Origin: JBOGCH01 sp051656645 | GTDB taxonomy: Bacteria > Bacteroidota > Bacteroidia > Bacteroidales > Marinifilaceae | Assembly (NCBI GenBank): GCA_051656645.1 | Contig: JBOGCH010000040.1 | Span: 1 to 64,000, forward strand | Direction: 5' to 3' | Length of the DNA: 64,000 bases | Part shown: positions 17,007 through 26,495 of the stretch, one piece after another | How the letters are laid out: every line of letters begins with the position of its first letter | How positions within the stretch are numbered: position 1 is the stretch's first letter | Translations under genes and position numbers: made by a program | Notes under the pieces: generated by a model | The model's input: only the letters and a program-made list of their open reading frames with translations | The model's database searches: none | What the model was told of the DNA's origin: nothing

Positions 17007-19661
17007 ATGGCACGTTATTCTGAGAAATTCTCTACACCACGAAATACAAAAAGCAATAAACCCGAAGGTGGTCTAAAAAAGATACTTTCATTACCCGCTT
17101 TTCTTGACAGTACAAAAGTGAAACAAATATTAGGATTCAGCTTGCTGCTGTTTTCTTTGTATTTATTAATCTCCATTATCGGATTCATCTTCAGCGGCGA
17201 CACTGATCAAAGTATCGTTGATCGTGGCTTAAGACAAATAATAAACAACCCTGACTATACAGCATCCAATCCTACAGGGCCACTCGGAGCATGGCTCTCG
17301 GACCTGATTGTAAATAAGTGGTTTGGTTTAGCATCGGTTATCTTATGCTACATCCTTTCACTATGCGCTGTACGTTTACTGGGACGTCAACAAGAGCGTT
17401 TTGTTTACAAATTCCTCACATCGATGGTTCTAATGTTGTGGATTTCCTTAACATTAGGCTTCTTTGTAGAAGGGATCAATCGCCTTTTCGATTTAACTGC
17501 AAACAACCTTTTCTTGGGTGGTGGACACGGTTACTTTGTTTCCGTATGGCTTAATTCTACAGTTGGTTATGTAGGTACTTTTCTCATTATTGTACTTACT
17601 TTCATAGCCATTATGATATTGTGCTTTGGCGAGTTATGCCAACGCTTTGTTGCCTACGTAAAACGTAAACGCGAAGAACGTCGTTTAGAGCTTGCCCGTT
17701 TACGTGAAGAGATGCGCTTAAAGGCGGAGGCCGACCGACGCAAACGAGAGTTAGAGCAACTTGAACGAGAGCAAGCCCTTAAACAACAGGCTACCGCGCA
17801 AGCAGAAAGTACAACCGAAACGGAAACAACGGACGAACTCCCTCCCATCATTGTGCCTTCACATTTAATGGAAACATTCGATGAGCCGGCGCAAGCAATT
17901 ACCGTTCCTGTCGCAAGCACAAATACCCAAATTATGGAACCCTTCCAAGATTTTGACAATCAGCCTCAGGCATTTAATGAGGAGGATGCAGAACCAGACG
18001 ATATCTTCGTTGCTGAAACGCCAATAAATGTCATTGACTTGCCGCTTGAACCACGAACCGCACCTGCTACTGTCGACACAGAGGAAACCGACCTTGAATT
18101 AACTATTAACCAAATAAACGCAGAGGAGACCGTAAATAAAAATATAGCTCCCGACAAGGACTATGATCCTACTCTCGATTTGGAAAACTACCAATACCCT
18201 CCCCTAGATTTACTTGAGGAGCACTCATCTGGTGTGCCAACAGTTACCAAGGAGGAGTTAAAGGCCAATCAAGATAAAATTGTAGACACTTTACGTAACT
18301 ACAAAATTGAGATTGTTAAAATTAAAGCAACCATCGGTCCCACCGTTACACTATATGAAATAATACCAGCACCAGGCGTTAAGATATCCAAAATCAAGAA
18401 TCTAGAGGACGATATCGCACTTAGTCTTGCCGCTCTTGGCATACGTATCATCGCACCAATCCCAGGAGCGGGAACTATTGGTATCGAAGTACCCAATCAG
18501 CAGCCGGAGGTGGTATCCATGCGCAGCATCATCGCATCCAAGCGCTTCCAGGAGTCCAAATTCGCACTCCCTATTGCCCTAGGACGCACCATCTCTAACG
18601 AAACCTATACCTTCGACCTAACTAAGATGCCTCACCTCCTAGTTGCAGGAGCAACCGGGCAAGGTAAATCCGTTGGACTAAATGCCATTATCACCTCTTT
18701 GCTCTATAAAAAGCACCCATCACAACTTAAATTTGTTATGGTGGATCCTAAAAAAGTGGAGCTTAGTATTTATTCGGTGATTGAAAAACACTTCCTTGCC
18801 AAACTTCCGGAGGAGGAGGAATCCATTATTACCGAAACATCCAAGGTGGTAAACACGCTCAACTCCCTTTGTCTGGAAATGGACAACCGCTATACCCTGC
18901 TCAAAGCTGCGCAGGTGCGTAACATTAAGGAATACAACGACAAGTTTGTTAAACGTGTACTTAATCCCGAGAACGGACATAAATATTTGCCATATATCGT
19001 TGTCATTGTCGATGAGTTTGCTGATCTTATTATGACTGCCGGTAAAGAGGTAGAACAGCCCATTGCACGTATAGCACAGCTAGCACGTGCCATAGGTATT
19101 CACCTTATCATTGCCACACAGCGTCCGTCAACCAACATTATCACTGGTGTCATCAAAGCCAATTTCCCTGCCCGCATTGCGTTCAAGGTAGCTTCTATGA
19201 TTGACTCACGTACCATCCTAGACTCCCCGGGAGCCAACCAGCTCATCGGACGCGGAGACATGCTTATCTCCGTTGGTAGCGAAATGACACGCGTACAGTG
19301 TGCCTTTGTGGATACCCCGGAGGTTGATGCCGTTACCCACTACATTGCCAAACAACAATGTTACCCATCGGCCTTTGCTCTACCGGAATATGTACCTGAG
19401 AATGATGGCAGCGGATTCTCCGAAGCCGACCTTGGCAGTAAAGACACCCTTTTTGACGAGGCTGCCCGCATGGTAGTACTCTCACAGCAAGGATCCACAT
19501 CCTCAATACAGCGCCGTTTCTCCATCGGATACAACCGCGCTGGACGTATTATGGATCAACTTGAAGCCGCTGGCATTGTTGGCCCATATGAGGGAAGTAA
19601 AGCACGTAGCGTCCTTGTGCAGGACGAATATAGTTTAGAACACATACTAAAAAACCTATAA
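17007..19661 (+). CDS. ftsK: DNA translocase FtsK
   Basis: An 884-residue septal DNA translocase that moves chromosome termini during division. The N-terminus has four membrane spans (about 38-60, 105-123, 130-152 and 180-205). A Lys/Arg-rich and then acidic low-complexity linker runs to about 400. The motor has Walker A GATGQGKSVGLNA (about 547-559) and Walker B IVVIVDEFADLI. The C-terminal gamma winged helix is near QGSTSSIQRRFSIGYNRAGRIMD, which in the family reads orientation sequences. The motor half is visibly richer in G+C than the flanking genes. The CPBP protease gene follows after three bases. Confidence 0.95.
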   Translation: MARYSEKFSTPRNTKSNKPEGGLKKILSLPAFLDSTKVKQILGFSLLLFSLYLLISIIGFIFSGDTDQSIVDRGLRQIINNPDYTASNPTGPLGAWLSDLIVNKWFGLASVILCYILSLCAVRLLGRQQERFVYKFLTSMVLMLWISLTLGFFVEGINRLFDLTANNLFLGGGHGYFVSVWLNSTVGYVGTFLIIVLTFIAIMILCFGELCQRFVAYVKRKREERRLELARLREEMRLKAEADRRKRELEQLEREQALKQQATAQAESTTETETTDELPPIIVPSHLMETFDEPAQAITVPVASTNTQIMEPFQDFDNQPQAFNEEDAEPDDIFVAETPINVIDLPLEPRTAPATVDTEETDLELTINQINAEETVNKNIAPDKDYDPTLDLENYQYPPLDLLEEHSSGVPTVTKEELKANQDKIVDTLRNYKIEIVKIKATIGPTVTLYEIIPAPGVKISKIKNLEDDIALSLAALGIRIIAPIPGAGTIGIEVPNQQPEVVSMRSIIASKRFQESKFALPIALGRTISNETYTFDLTKMPHLLVAGATGQGKSVGLNAIITSLLYKKHPSQLKFVMVDPKKVELSIYSVIEKHFLAKLPEEEESIITETSKVVNTLNSLCLEMDNRYTLLKAAQVRNIKEYNDKFVKRVLNPENGHKYLPYIVVIVDEFADLIMTAGKEVEQPIARIAQLARAIGIHLIIATQRPSTNIITGVIKANFPARIAFKVASMIDSRTILDSPGANQLIGRGDMLISVGSEMTRVQCAFVDTPEVDAVTHYIAKQQCYPSAFALPEYVPENDGSGFSEADLGSKDTLFDEAARMVVLSQQGSTSSIQRRFSIGYNRAGRIMDQLEAAGIVGPYEGSKARSVLVQDEYSLEHILKNL

Positions 19662-19664
19662 CAC

Positions 19665-20567
19665 ATGTTCTTAGAAAAAGTACTTCGCGGAAACAACTCG
19701 TGGGCACTCTACGCAGTGACCCTATTCATCGTATTCCTTGCAACACAATTGGGTAGCCTGCCCCTAGTGGCATACGCCATGTTTTTGGGCGGCACCATGA
19801 ACTTCTCGCCCGATATGCTCACAGCGGTCTACCAATCCAATGCCGGGCTAGCACTCATGCTTCTGCCCTTTGCCTTTGGTCTTGCCGCACTTTTACTGTG
19901 TGTAAAATACATACACGGCAAAAAATGTATGGATATAGTTACAGGCCGTCAGGACTTTGACTATCGCCGTTTTATAATGGGTTTTGGCGTATGGTTAGCC
20001 ATCTCCATCATCACCTTTATCATTGGTTATTTTACAGGCGGCCAAGAAACCTTGGAGTTTCAATTCAACCCATGGCAATTCATTCCCCTGTTCTTTGTCA
20101 TACTACTCATTATGCCATTCCAAACCTCTTTTGAGGAGTTGCTCTTTCGCGGCTATCTTACACAATGGACGGGCTACCTGTTCAACAACCGCCTAGTAGC
20201 GTGGATACTACCCTCACTACTGTTTGCCCTATTGCACGGAGCCAATCCCGAAGTAGACGCTTTTGGTTTTTGGATAGCCATGCCGCAATACATTATCATG
20301 GGCCTATTGTTAGGTTTCATCACTCTTGCCGACGATGGTACAGAGTTGGCTCTTGGCCTTCACTTTGCCAACAACTCATTCGCAGCACTTACTGTAACCT
20401 CAGGCGCATCGGCAATACAAACCCATGCCCTATTCCGCGAAATGAATCCAACCTCTTCAATAACAGACAGTATCTATATGCTCATTGCTGCATTGTTATT
20501 TATTTTCATCATTAACCGTAAATACAGAATTCTGCATAATTTAAGTTTTTCCCAAAAAATTAGGTAA
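19665..20567 (+). CDS. CPBP family intramembrane metalloprotease
   Basis: A 300-residue polytopic membrane protein of the CAAX/Abi (CPBP) type with about seven to eight hydrophobic helices. The active-site motifs are intact: SFEELLFRG (EExxxR), FALLHGAN (first His) and GLHFANNSFAA (second His with Asn). The gene begins three bases after ftsK and is probably read from the same transcript. Family roles include peptide processing and membrane-protein maturation; the substrate here is unknown. Confidence 0.88.
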   Translation: MFLEKVLRGNNSWALYAVTLFIVFLATQLGSLPLVAYAMFLGGTMNFSPDMLTAVYQSNAGLALMLLPFAFGLAALLLCVKYIHGKKCMDIVTGRQDFDYRRFIMGFGVWLAISIITFIIGYFTGGQETLEFQFNPWQFIPLFFVILLIMPFQTSFEELLFRGYLTQWTGYLFNNRLVAWILPSLLFALLHGANPEVDAFGFWIAMPQYIIMGLLLGFITLADDGTELALGLHFANNSFAALTVTSGASAIQTHALFREMNPTSSITDSIYMLIAALLFIFIINRKYRILHNLSFSQKIR

Positions 20568-20608
20568 ATTATAACAGAAACACATTTTAAACTTTATTTA
20601 TAAAATCC

Positions 20609-20616
20609 TATCTTTG
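20609..20616 (+). promoter_or_regulatory. -7 element for the C1 aminopeptidase
   Basis: TATCTTTG, followed by a leader of about 75 nt before ATG 20695. Confidence 0.55.
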
Positions 20617-20694
20617 GCTCTGTAGTATATTTATTGACCATTTAGAAGTCGGAATTATACACTTTAATTCTGAATAGAAATTAAATTATCATAC

Positions 20695-21891
20695 ATGAAC
20701 AAATTAGGAGTATTAGCGTTGGGTATGGCGATGGGAGTATCGTCCATGACATTTGCCCAAAATGACGAAAAGAAAAAAGAGGAAGGCTACCAATTTACAG
20801 ACATCAAACGTCTGCCTACCACATCAGTAAAATCACAGGACCGTGCCGGAACATGTTGGTCATGGTCGGGAATATCATTCCTTGAATCAGAGATGATGCG
20901 TTTAGGTAAGGACTCTGTGAGTTTGGCACCCCTTTACATCGTTCGTAACACATACAGCGGCAAAGGCGAGCGCTTTGTACGTCTACACGGAAACCTTAAC
21001 TACGGACAAGGTGGAGCATTCTACGATGTTATTTGGGCAATCCAAAACTACGGTATCGTACCATTGTCAGTATACGACGGACTTAACTACGGCGAGGAAG
21101 TACACGCGCACGGCGAAGTTGACGGAGCCCTTAAAGGCTACCTTGACGCAATTGTTAAAAACCCAAACAAGAAACTTAGTACTGCTTGGAAACGCGGATA
21201 CGAAGCAATCCTTGACGAATATCTTGGAGCACGTCCTGAAGAGTTTACTTACAAAGGAAAAAAATACACTCCGCAAACTTTCTACAAAGAAGCTACCGGA
21301 CTTAACATGGACGACTATATTAGCTTAACATCGTTCAACCACCACCCATTCTACACTCAATTTGCTGTCGAAGTACCGGACAACTGGTTATGGAGCACAA
21401 GCTACAACCTTCCATTAGATGAAATGATGGACGTACTTGACAAAGCAATTGATAAAGGATACACTTGGGGATGGGCATCGGACGTATCAGAGCCGGGATT
21501 TGCTCGCGCAGGAATGGCAGTAGTACCTGTTGCCGACGAAAAAGAAATGAGCGACGCGGAAATTGCGAAATGGGTTAAAATGCCAAAAACGCAACAACAA
21601 CAAGAGTTACTTAAACGCCCGGGAAAAGAAAAAGAAATCACTCAGGAACTACGCCAAGTGGAGTATGACAACTACCAAACTACGGACGACCACGGTATGC
21701 ACGTAATTGGTAAAGCTACCGACCAAATTGGTAACAAATACTTCATCGTGAAAAACTCTTGGGGCGAATACGGCGACCACAAAGGTTACCTATACGCATC
21801 TTATCCTTTCGTAGCATACAAAACTACATCTGTAGTTATCCACAAGGATGCGCTACCAAAAGACCTTAAAAAGAAACTAGGCATAAAATAA
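20695..21891 (+). CDS. Secreted C1-family aminopeptidase (bleomycin hydrolase type)
   Basis: A 398-residue cysteine peptidase of family C1B, with a signal peptide (MNKLGVLALGMAMGVSSMTFA) that predicts export to the periplasm. The catalytic triad is visible: Cys in QDRAGTCWSWSG, His in DDHGMHVIG and Asn in IVKNSWGE. The cytosolic PepC enzymes of other phyla lack such a signal. The likely job is trimming peptides imported across the outer membrane. Codon use looks biased as in highly expressed genes. It is monocistronic with its own promoter and terminator. Confidence 0.9.
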   Translation: MNKLGVLALGMAMGVSSMTFAQNDEKKKEEGYQFTDIKRLPTTSVKSQDRAGTCWSWSGISFLESEMMRLGKDSVSLAPLYIVRNTYSGKGERFVRLHGNLNYGQGGAFYDVIWAIQNYGIVPLSVYDGLNYGEEVHAHGEVDGALKGYLDAIVKNPNKKLSTAWKRGYEAILDEYLGARPEEFTYKGKKYTPQTFYKEATGLNMDDYISLTSFNHHPFYTQFAVEVPDNWLWSTSYNLPLDEMMDVLDKAIDKGYTWGWASDVSEPGFARAGMAVVPVADEKEMSDAEIAKWVKMPKTQQQQELLKRPGKEKEITQELRQVEYDNYQTTDDHGMHVIGKATDQIGNKYFIVKNSWGEYGDHKGYLYASYPFVAYKTTSVVIHKDALPKDLKKKLGIK

Positions 21892-21915
21892 ACTCCCCCT
21901 TCCGGGAAGAAACTA

Positions 21916-21948
21916 AATGCTGCTCGACGCTGTCGGGCAGCATTTTTT
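21916..21948 (+). terminator. Intrinsic terminator after the aminopeptidase
   Basis: A 13-bp stem with AATGCTGCTCGAC paired to GTCGGGCAGCATT, a three-base loop and a T run. Confidence 0.88.
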
Positions 21949-22090
21949 AATACCATCCGCTCCTACGCATACTCCACGTGGAGAACCAATAGAGCTTCTT
22001 AGTTCCGAATTTTGTAATAAAAATCACATTATCCCTCATCATTTTTGTAACCCTATCCTTGTAGATTACATATACAGAGGGTAAACAATA

Positions 22091-22525
22091 ATGTATTTGA
22101 CTATGAAGAACGATGAGTTGACATGGATTGAGAAGCTGAAACGCTTTAGTGTTGCATTGGCCGGTTTACGACAGGCTGCACGGATTGTTGAAAATGACGA
22201 CGATGCGGAGCAGGAAGTGGATGCATTACTGCGCGATGGTGTGATGTACAGGTTTACGCAGGCATACGGATTGGCCATGCAAACAATGATGGCGTATACT
22301 ACAGTAAGTGTCGATAATGCTGTATTGCTAACAGATAAGGATGTTGTTGAGCAGGCTTTGGCAATGAAGTTGGTGGGAAACAAGCAGTGGTTGGATATGG
22401 TACAGGACAATGAAAGTGGCGAGAATGCGGATAAACAGGTGCTTTTTGAACGTATCCTGCTGGCTTATGTGCCGCTGATGGCGCGCTTTGAGGAGCAGAT
22501 GCAGGCTAGAATTACGCCGCTATAG
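22091..22525 (+). CDS. Orphan nucleotidyltransferase substrate-binding (HI0074-like) protein
   Basis: A 144-residue helical protein resembling the HI0074/HEPN substrate-binding partner of minimal nucleotidyltransferases. It shows WIEKLKRFSVALAGLRQA, then VMYRFTQAYGLAMQTMMAY, then DVVEQALAMKLVGNKQWLDMVQDN. In the family the last motif continues to a conserved His (R/DN..SH.Y); here it reads QDNESGENADK and the His is absent. No nucleotidyltransferase gene is adjacent, so the partner is lost or elsewhere. The start could also be ATG 22103. A toxin-antitoxin role is possible for the family but not supported here. Confidence 0.65.
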   Translation: MYLTMKNDELTWIEKLKRFSVALAGLRQAARIVENDDDAEQEVDALLRDGVMYRFTQAYGLAMQTMMAYTTVSVDNAVLLTDKDVVEQALAMKLVGNKQWLDMVQDNESGENADKQVLFERILLAYVPLMARFEEQMQARITPL

Positions 22526-22556
22526 TTGTAAATGGGTTGATTTAGTTATATAAAAG

Positions 22557-22595
22557 AAGACAGAGATAGATGTATAAGGCATCTGTCTCTGTCTT
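22557..22595 (-). terminator. Convergent terminator hairpin
   Basis: A 16-bp stem with one wobble, AAGACAGAGATAGATG paired to CATCTGTCTCTGTCTT. The T-rich tail is best on the minus strand, and it lies between two convergent genes. Confidence 0.75.
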
Positions 22596-22605
22596 GCTTT
22601 ATGAA

Positions 22606-22785
22606 TTACTCTGCTGCTGTCCAGTAACAACGCTTAGGAGAGGTAATTTTTCCTTCGTCCTTAAGTTTTTTCATGGCTTTGTCAACTTCTTTACGGTCAA
22701 TTCCCGATAGTTCGGCCACTTTCCCAGCGTTTACCGGTTCGCCTGCTTGTTTAATGGTGTCAAGTACTTTGTCAATAGTTTCCAT
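22606..22785 (-). CDS. Small winged-helix DNA-binding protein
   Basis: A 59-residue protein, METIDKVLDTIKQAGEPVNA followed by GKVAELSGIDRKEVDKAMKKLKDEGKITSPKRCYW, which is a minimal winged helix-turn-helix. Recognition-helix-like residues are in the DRKEVDKAMKKL segment. I place the start at ATG 22785 because the 24 residues upstream in the same frame are non-conserved and lack a ribosome site. Similar short proteins are annotated as MarR/ArsR-like regulators in anaerobes. Targets are unknown. Confidence 0.75.
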   Translation of the reverse strand: METIDKVLDTIKQAGEPVNAGKVAELSGIDRKEVDKAMKKLKDEGKITSPKRCYWTAAE

Positions 22786-22923
22786 ATCTTTAAATTTTAA
22801 TGTTTGTTTGTGCTTTAACGTTATTGTAAAGGTATGCGTTGAGTGCGAATTATGCAAATTGATAATATTGATTGGGCGATAGAGAAAGATAATGTAGTTT
22901 AATTACACTGTGTTTGACTATGA

Positions 22924-22955
22924 TTTGTATTTTCCTGATAGTTATATTATTTTTG
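22924..22955 (+). promoter_or_regulatory. Two-part Bacteroidetes promoter for miaB
   Basis: TTTG at 22924-22927 and TATTTTTG at 22948-22955 are separated by 20 bases, fitting the -33/-7 arrangement of the Bacteroidetes primary sigma factor. The gene starts 27 bases further on. This is the clearest full promoter in the window. Confidence 0.65.
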
Positions 22956-22981
22956 TGCACTTAAATGAATGACAGTATAGT

Positions 22982-24307
22982 ATGAGTAATAAATTTTACA
23001 TAGAGACTTACGGGTGCCAGATGAATGTGGCCGATAGCGAGGTGGTTGCCGCAATTTTGCAGGCAAGCGATTTTGAGCGCGTGGAGGATAAGAACGAGGC
23101 CGATTTGATTTTGGTCAATACTTGTTCCATACGTGAAAACGCGGAGCAACGTGTGCGCGGCCGCGTGCAAGGCTTTGCGGAGGTGAAGAAAAAGAATCCG
23201 GCATTGCTTATTGGCATTATGGGTTGTATGGCGGAGCGCCTTGGCGAGACGTTGTTCGACGAGGAGAAGAATATTAATATTGTTGTGGGTCCGGATGCCT
23301 ATATGGATCTGCCGTTGTTGTTTGAGAAGGCAAAACGCGGTGAGAAAGCTATTAATATTGAGTTGTCCGAGACGGAGACCTATAAGGACATTTGCCCGTC
23401 GCGTATTGATACTACCACCATTTCGGGGTTTGTGTCTATTATGCGCGGATGTAATAATTTCTGTACGTATTGTATTGTGCCTTATACACGCGGTAGAGAG
23501 CGTAGCCGTTCGCCATATAGCATTATCAATGAGGTGATCGACTTGCAGAGCAAGGGCTATAAGGAGGTGACGCTGTTGGGACAGAATGTAAATTCATACC
23601 ATTCTAAGGGCGAGAGTCATGATGAGCGTTTCCCTCAACTGTTGGAGCGGGTGGCTAAAACGGTGCCGGGAATGCGTATCCGTTTCGCAACTTCGCACCC
23701 TAAGGATATGTGCGATGAGACGCTTGAGGTTATTGCTAAGTATCCAAATATTTGCCGTAGTATTCACTTACCGGCGCAAAGCGGAAGTAATACTGTCTTA
23801 AAGGATATGAACCGTAAATACACACGCGAGTGGTATTTAGAGCGTATCGCGGCTATTAAGCGTATTATTCCGGAGTGCGGAATCTCGACCGATGTATTTG
23901 TAGGTTTCCACAACGAGAGTGAGGAGGATTACCAACAGACACTTGATTTGATGAAAGAGGTACGCTTTGATTTGGCGTATATGTTTAAATATTCAGAGCG
24001 CCCGGGTACGGTGGCTGCTAAGAAGTTGCCGGACAATGTGGACGAGGCTGTTAAGGGCGAGCGCCTACAGAAGATGATTGATTTGCAAACCGAGATCTCG
24101 TTGGCAAACAACCGCGATGATATAGGTAAGACTTTCGAGGTTCTTGTTGAGGGTGTTTCTAAAAAGAGCGCCGAGGAGATGTACGGACGTACAAGCCAGA
24201 ACAAGGTGGTGGTATTTCCAAGTACTACGGCTAAGGTGGGCGACTATGTTAATGTAACTATTGAGCGTTGCACATCGGCAACGCTTATGGGTAAAGAGGT
24301 GAAATAA
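22982..24307 (+). CDS. miaB: tRNA-2-methylthio-N6-isopentenyladenosine synthase
   Basis: Radical-SAM methylthiotransferase modifying A37 of tRNAs, 441 residues. The N-terminal MTTase domain has its cluster cysteines at 12, 48 and 82 (YGCQMN, NTCSIRE, GCMAER). The radical SAM cluster CNNFCTYC supplies Cys157, 161 and 164. A C-terminal TRAM domain (about 375-441) starts near GKTFEVLVEG. It is followed eight bases later by a SpoU-type RNA methyltransferase, forming a small RNA-modification operon. Confidence 0.95.
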   Translation: MSNKFYIETYGCQMNVADSEVVAAILQASDFERVEDKNEADLILVNTCSIRENAEQRVRGRVQGFAEVKKKNPALLIGIMGCMAERLGETLFDEEKNINIVVGPDAYMDLPLLFEKAKRGEKAINIELSETETYKDICPSRIDTTTISGFVSIMRGCNNFCTYCIVPYTRGRERSRSPYSIINEVIDLQSKGYKEVTLLGQNVNSYHSKGESHDERFPQLLERVAKTVPGMRIRFATSHPKDMCDETLEVIAKYPNICRSIHLPAQSGSNTVLKDMNRKYTREWYLERIAAIKRIIPECGISTDVFVGFHNESEEDYQQTLDLMKEVRFDLAYMFKYSERPGTVAAKKLPDNVDEAVKGERLQKMIDLQTEISLANNRDDIGKTFEVLVEGVSKKSAEEMYGRTSQNKVVVFPSTTAKVGDYVNVTIERCTSATLMGKEVK

Positions 24308-24315
24308 TCGTAGTT

Positions 24316-24861
24316 ATGGAACATGTAAAGTTACAGAACGAGGCGTTGAACCGCATTAGCAACGAGGAGTTTAAGGAGGCCAAAAAGGCGCCTATCGTAT
24401 TGGTGTTGGACAATTTGCGCAGTCAGAACAACGTAGGTTCGTTTTTCCGTACGGGCGATGCTTTCCGTATTGAGAAAGTGGTGCTGTGCGGTATTACCTC
24501 TACGCCGGACAACCGCGAGGTGCATAAAACAGCTCTTGGCGCGGAGAAGACGGTGGCATGGGAGCACCACAAGGATACGGTAGAGGCTGTACGCGGACTG
24601 AAAGAGGCAGGCTATTTGGTTTATGCCATTGAGCAGGCAACGGATTCTATATCGCTTGAGACATTTGAGATGACTCCGCAAATGAAGTGCGCTTTTGTGT
24701 TTGGACACGAGGTTAAGGGCGTACAACAGGAGGTGATTAATTTGTGCGATGGCGTGATTGAGATTCCGCAGTTTGGTACCAAGCATTCGTTCAATGTTGC
24801 TGTTACGGCAGGGATGGTGATGTGGCAAGCCATACGCCCACTGCTTAACGAGTTGCGATAA
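24316..24861 (+). CDS. SpoU/TrmH-family RNA 2'-O-methyltransferase
   Basis: A 181-residue SPOUT-fold methyltransferase. Motif 1 is NLRSQNNVGSFFRTGDAF, motif 2 is FVFGHEVKGVQQEV and motif 3 is IPQFGTKHSFNVAVTAG, the last two forming the knotted SAM site. The length is typical of the stand-alone TrmH/TrmL-like enzymes. Whether it modifies tRNA or rRNA cannot be told from sequence. It is translated from the miaB transcript. Confidence 0.9.
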   Translation: MEHVKLQNEALNRISNEEFKEAKKAPIVLVLDNLRSQNNVGSFFRTGDAFRIEKVVLCGITSTPDNREVHKTALGAEKTVAWEHHKDTVEAVRGLKEAGYLVYAIEQATDSISLETFEMTPQMKCAFVFGHEVKGVQQEVINLCDGVIEIPQFGTKHSFNVAVTAGMVMWQAIRPLLNELR

Positions 24862-24876
24862 ACGTGATTGAATATA

Positions 24877-24914
24877 TAAAACCCTCCGGCGCGTAATGTG
24901 CCGGAGGGTTTTTA
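24877..24914. terminator. Bidirectional terminator between the methyltransferase gene and folP
   Basis: A 10-bp stem, ACCCTCCGGC (24881-24890) with GCCGGAGGGT (24900-24909). T runs follow on both strands. Confidence 0.88.
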
Positions 24915-24938
24915 TTTGGGCTTTAGGAACTGTAGGGC

Positions 24939-25766
24939 TTAACGATATACGCCATTTAGCGCATTGTAAAGCGTAACGGCTTCCCTTGCCGCTTTTACAT
25001 CGTGTACACGGAGTATTTTTGCTCCCTTCATTAGGGAAACGGCGTTGAGCATGGTGGTGCCGTTAAGCGATTCCTGCGGTGTGATGTTGAGTAGTTTGTA
25101 GATCATGGATTTACGAGAGATGCCCACTAAAAGTGGCAGACCAAGGTCGTTTAAGCGCTCCATGCCGTGCATAAGCTGGTAGTTATGCTCAATGGTTTTG
25201 CCAAAGCCAAAGCCGGGATCTAGGATTATTTTATTAAAGTCCATGGCACGCAATTGCTCCACTCGCTCCTGGAAAAAGGTATACACCTCCTCCACTACGT
25301 TCTCATAGTGCGGATTCTCCTGCATGGTTTGGGGTGTGCCTTGAATGTGCATCAGAATGTAGGGAATATTTGCTTTGGCAACATAGGCAAACATGTCGGG
25401 ATCCATAGTCCCGCCGGATATGTCGTTTATCATAACAGGGCCCATACATTCGTTGACTTCTTTAGCTACCTGCGCGCGGAAGGTATCAATGGAGATAATC
25501 ATACGCGGAAAATACTTGCGTATCAGCTCCACGGCCGGCAGGATGCGCGCTATCTCCTCCTTTGTGTCTACAAATGCCGCTCCGGGACGGGTGGAATAGG
25601 CACCAACGTCAATGATGTCCGCTCCCTCATCCACAATCTGGTTTATACGTTTTATAATCTCCAATTCGCTTACATAACTACCGCCATCAAAGAACGAATC
25701 CGGTGTTACGTTTAAAATGCCCATCACTAAGGGTGTGCCTTGATTTATTTGTTCAATTGTAATCAT
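24939..25766 (-). CDS. folP: Dihydropteroate synthase
   Basis: A 275-residue TIM-barrel enzyme that condenses dihydropterin pyrophosphate with p-aminobenzoate in folate synthesis, and is the sulfonamide target. Family motifs are VMGILNVTPDSFFDGG, GADIIDVGAYSTRPGA, SIDTFRAQVA, INDISGG, LDPGFGFGKT and GISRKSM. It is divergent from DUF1599-DoxX-tpiA and monocistronic as far as visible. Confidence 0.95.
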   Translation of the reverse strand: MITIEQINQGTPLVMGILNVTPDSFFDGGSYVSELEIIKRINQIVDEGADIIDVGAYSTRPGAAFVDTKEEIARILPAVELIRKYFPRMIISIDTFRAQVAKEVNECMGPVMINDISGGTMDPDMFAYVAKANIPYILMHIQGTPQTMQENPHYENVVEEVYTFFQERVEQLRAMDFNKIILDPGFGFGKTIEHNYQLMHGMERLNDLGLPLLVGISRKSMIYKLLNITPQESLNGTTMLNAVSLMKGAKILRVHDVKAAREAVTLYNALNGVYR

Positions 25767-25923
25767 GCTTATATTTATTTAGGAAGGGGCGCTATTTTTT
25801 CCCAATAGCGCATCTGTTGTGTATCTTTTTTTTTATTTTTACACATCAAAATAAACACTACTTTTTGGATTTTCATAATTTTAATGGAATCTGATTGTTA
25901 AATAACTAAGAATAAATCATATA

Positions 25924-26481
25924 ATGATAGATACTTCGCAACAATACGACCAGGTCATTGACTTTTGTACTGATATCTTTGTAAAGAAAATGCATGACTA
26001 TGGCACGGCATGGCGCATTTTACGCCCTACATCGCTAACAGATCAGATATTTATTAAGGCTAACCGGATAAGAAGTATTGAAGAAAAAGGCACCACAAAG
26101 GTGGGCGAAGGTATTATTCCGGAGTTTGTGGGTATTATCAACTACTCTATTATGGGTATTATTCAGCTGCATTTGGGATGCACGCCTAAGGCCGATGAGG
26201 ACAACGCGATGATTGAGCGTTTGTATAAGGAGTTTTTCCAAAAGGCTAAGGAGCTGATGATGGCAAAAAATCATGACTATGACGAGGCATGGCGACACAT
26301 GCGCATAAGCTCGTACACGGATTTGATTCTGATGAAGATTAAGCGAACCAAACAGATCGAGGATAACGGCGGAGCTACGCTAATCTCTGAGGGCATTGAC
26401 GCCAACTACTACGATATGATAAACTATTCGGTGTTTGCCCTGATACGCTTAATTGTTGAAAAAGAGAATTACATTAACTAA
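25924..26481 (+). CDS. DUF1599 protein with internal duplication
   Basis: A 185-residue protein made of two similar halves. KKMHDYGTAWRILRPTSLTD at about residue 20 repeats as AKNHDYDEAWRHMRISSYTD at about 118. Each is followed by a K.nRi..IEe.G segment and an IINYSI/MINYSV helix. This is DUF1599, also called nucleotide modification associated domain 1; the activity is unproven. It heads a conserved Bacteroidetes gene order with the DoxX-type protein and tpiA. Confidence 0.85.
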   Translation: MIDTSQQYDQVIDFCTDIFVKKMHDYGTAWRILRPTSLTDQIFIKANRIRSIEEKGTTKVGEGIIPEFVGIINYSIMGIIQLHLGCTPKADEDNAMIERLYKEFFQKAKELMMAKNHDYDEAWRHMRISSYTDLILMKIKRTKQIEDNGGATLISEGIDANYYDMINYSVFALIRLIVEKENYIN

Positions 26482-26495
26482 TCATACTCCAGCCT

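Noticed and set aside
24331..24828. 165-codon minus-strand open frame opposite the SpoU methyltransferase gene
   Set aside because: It lies entirely within a gene with clear SPOUT motifs, is Cys/His/Leu-rich and has no homology features.
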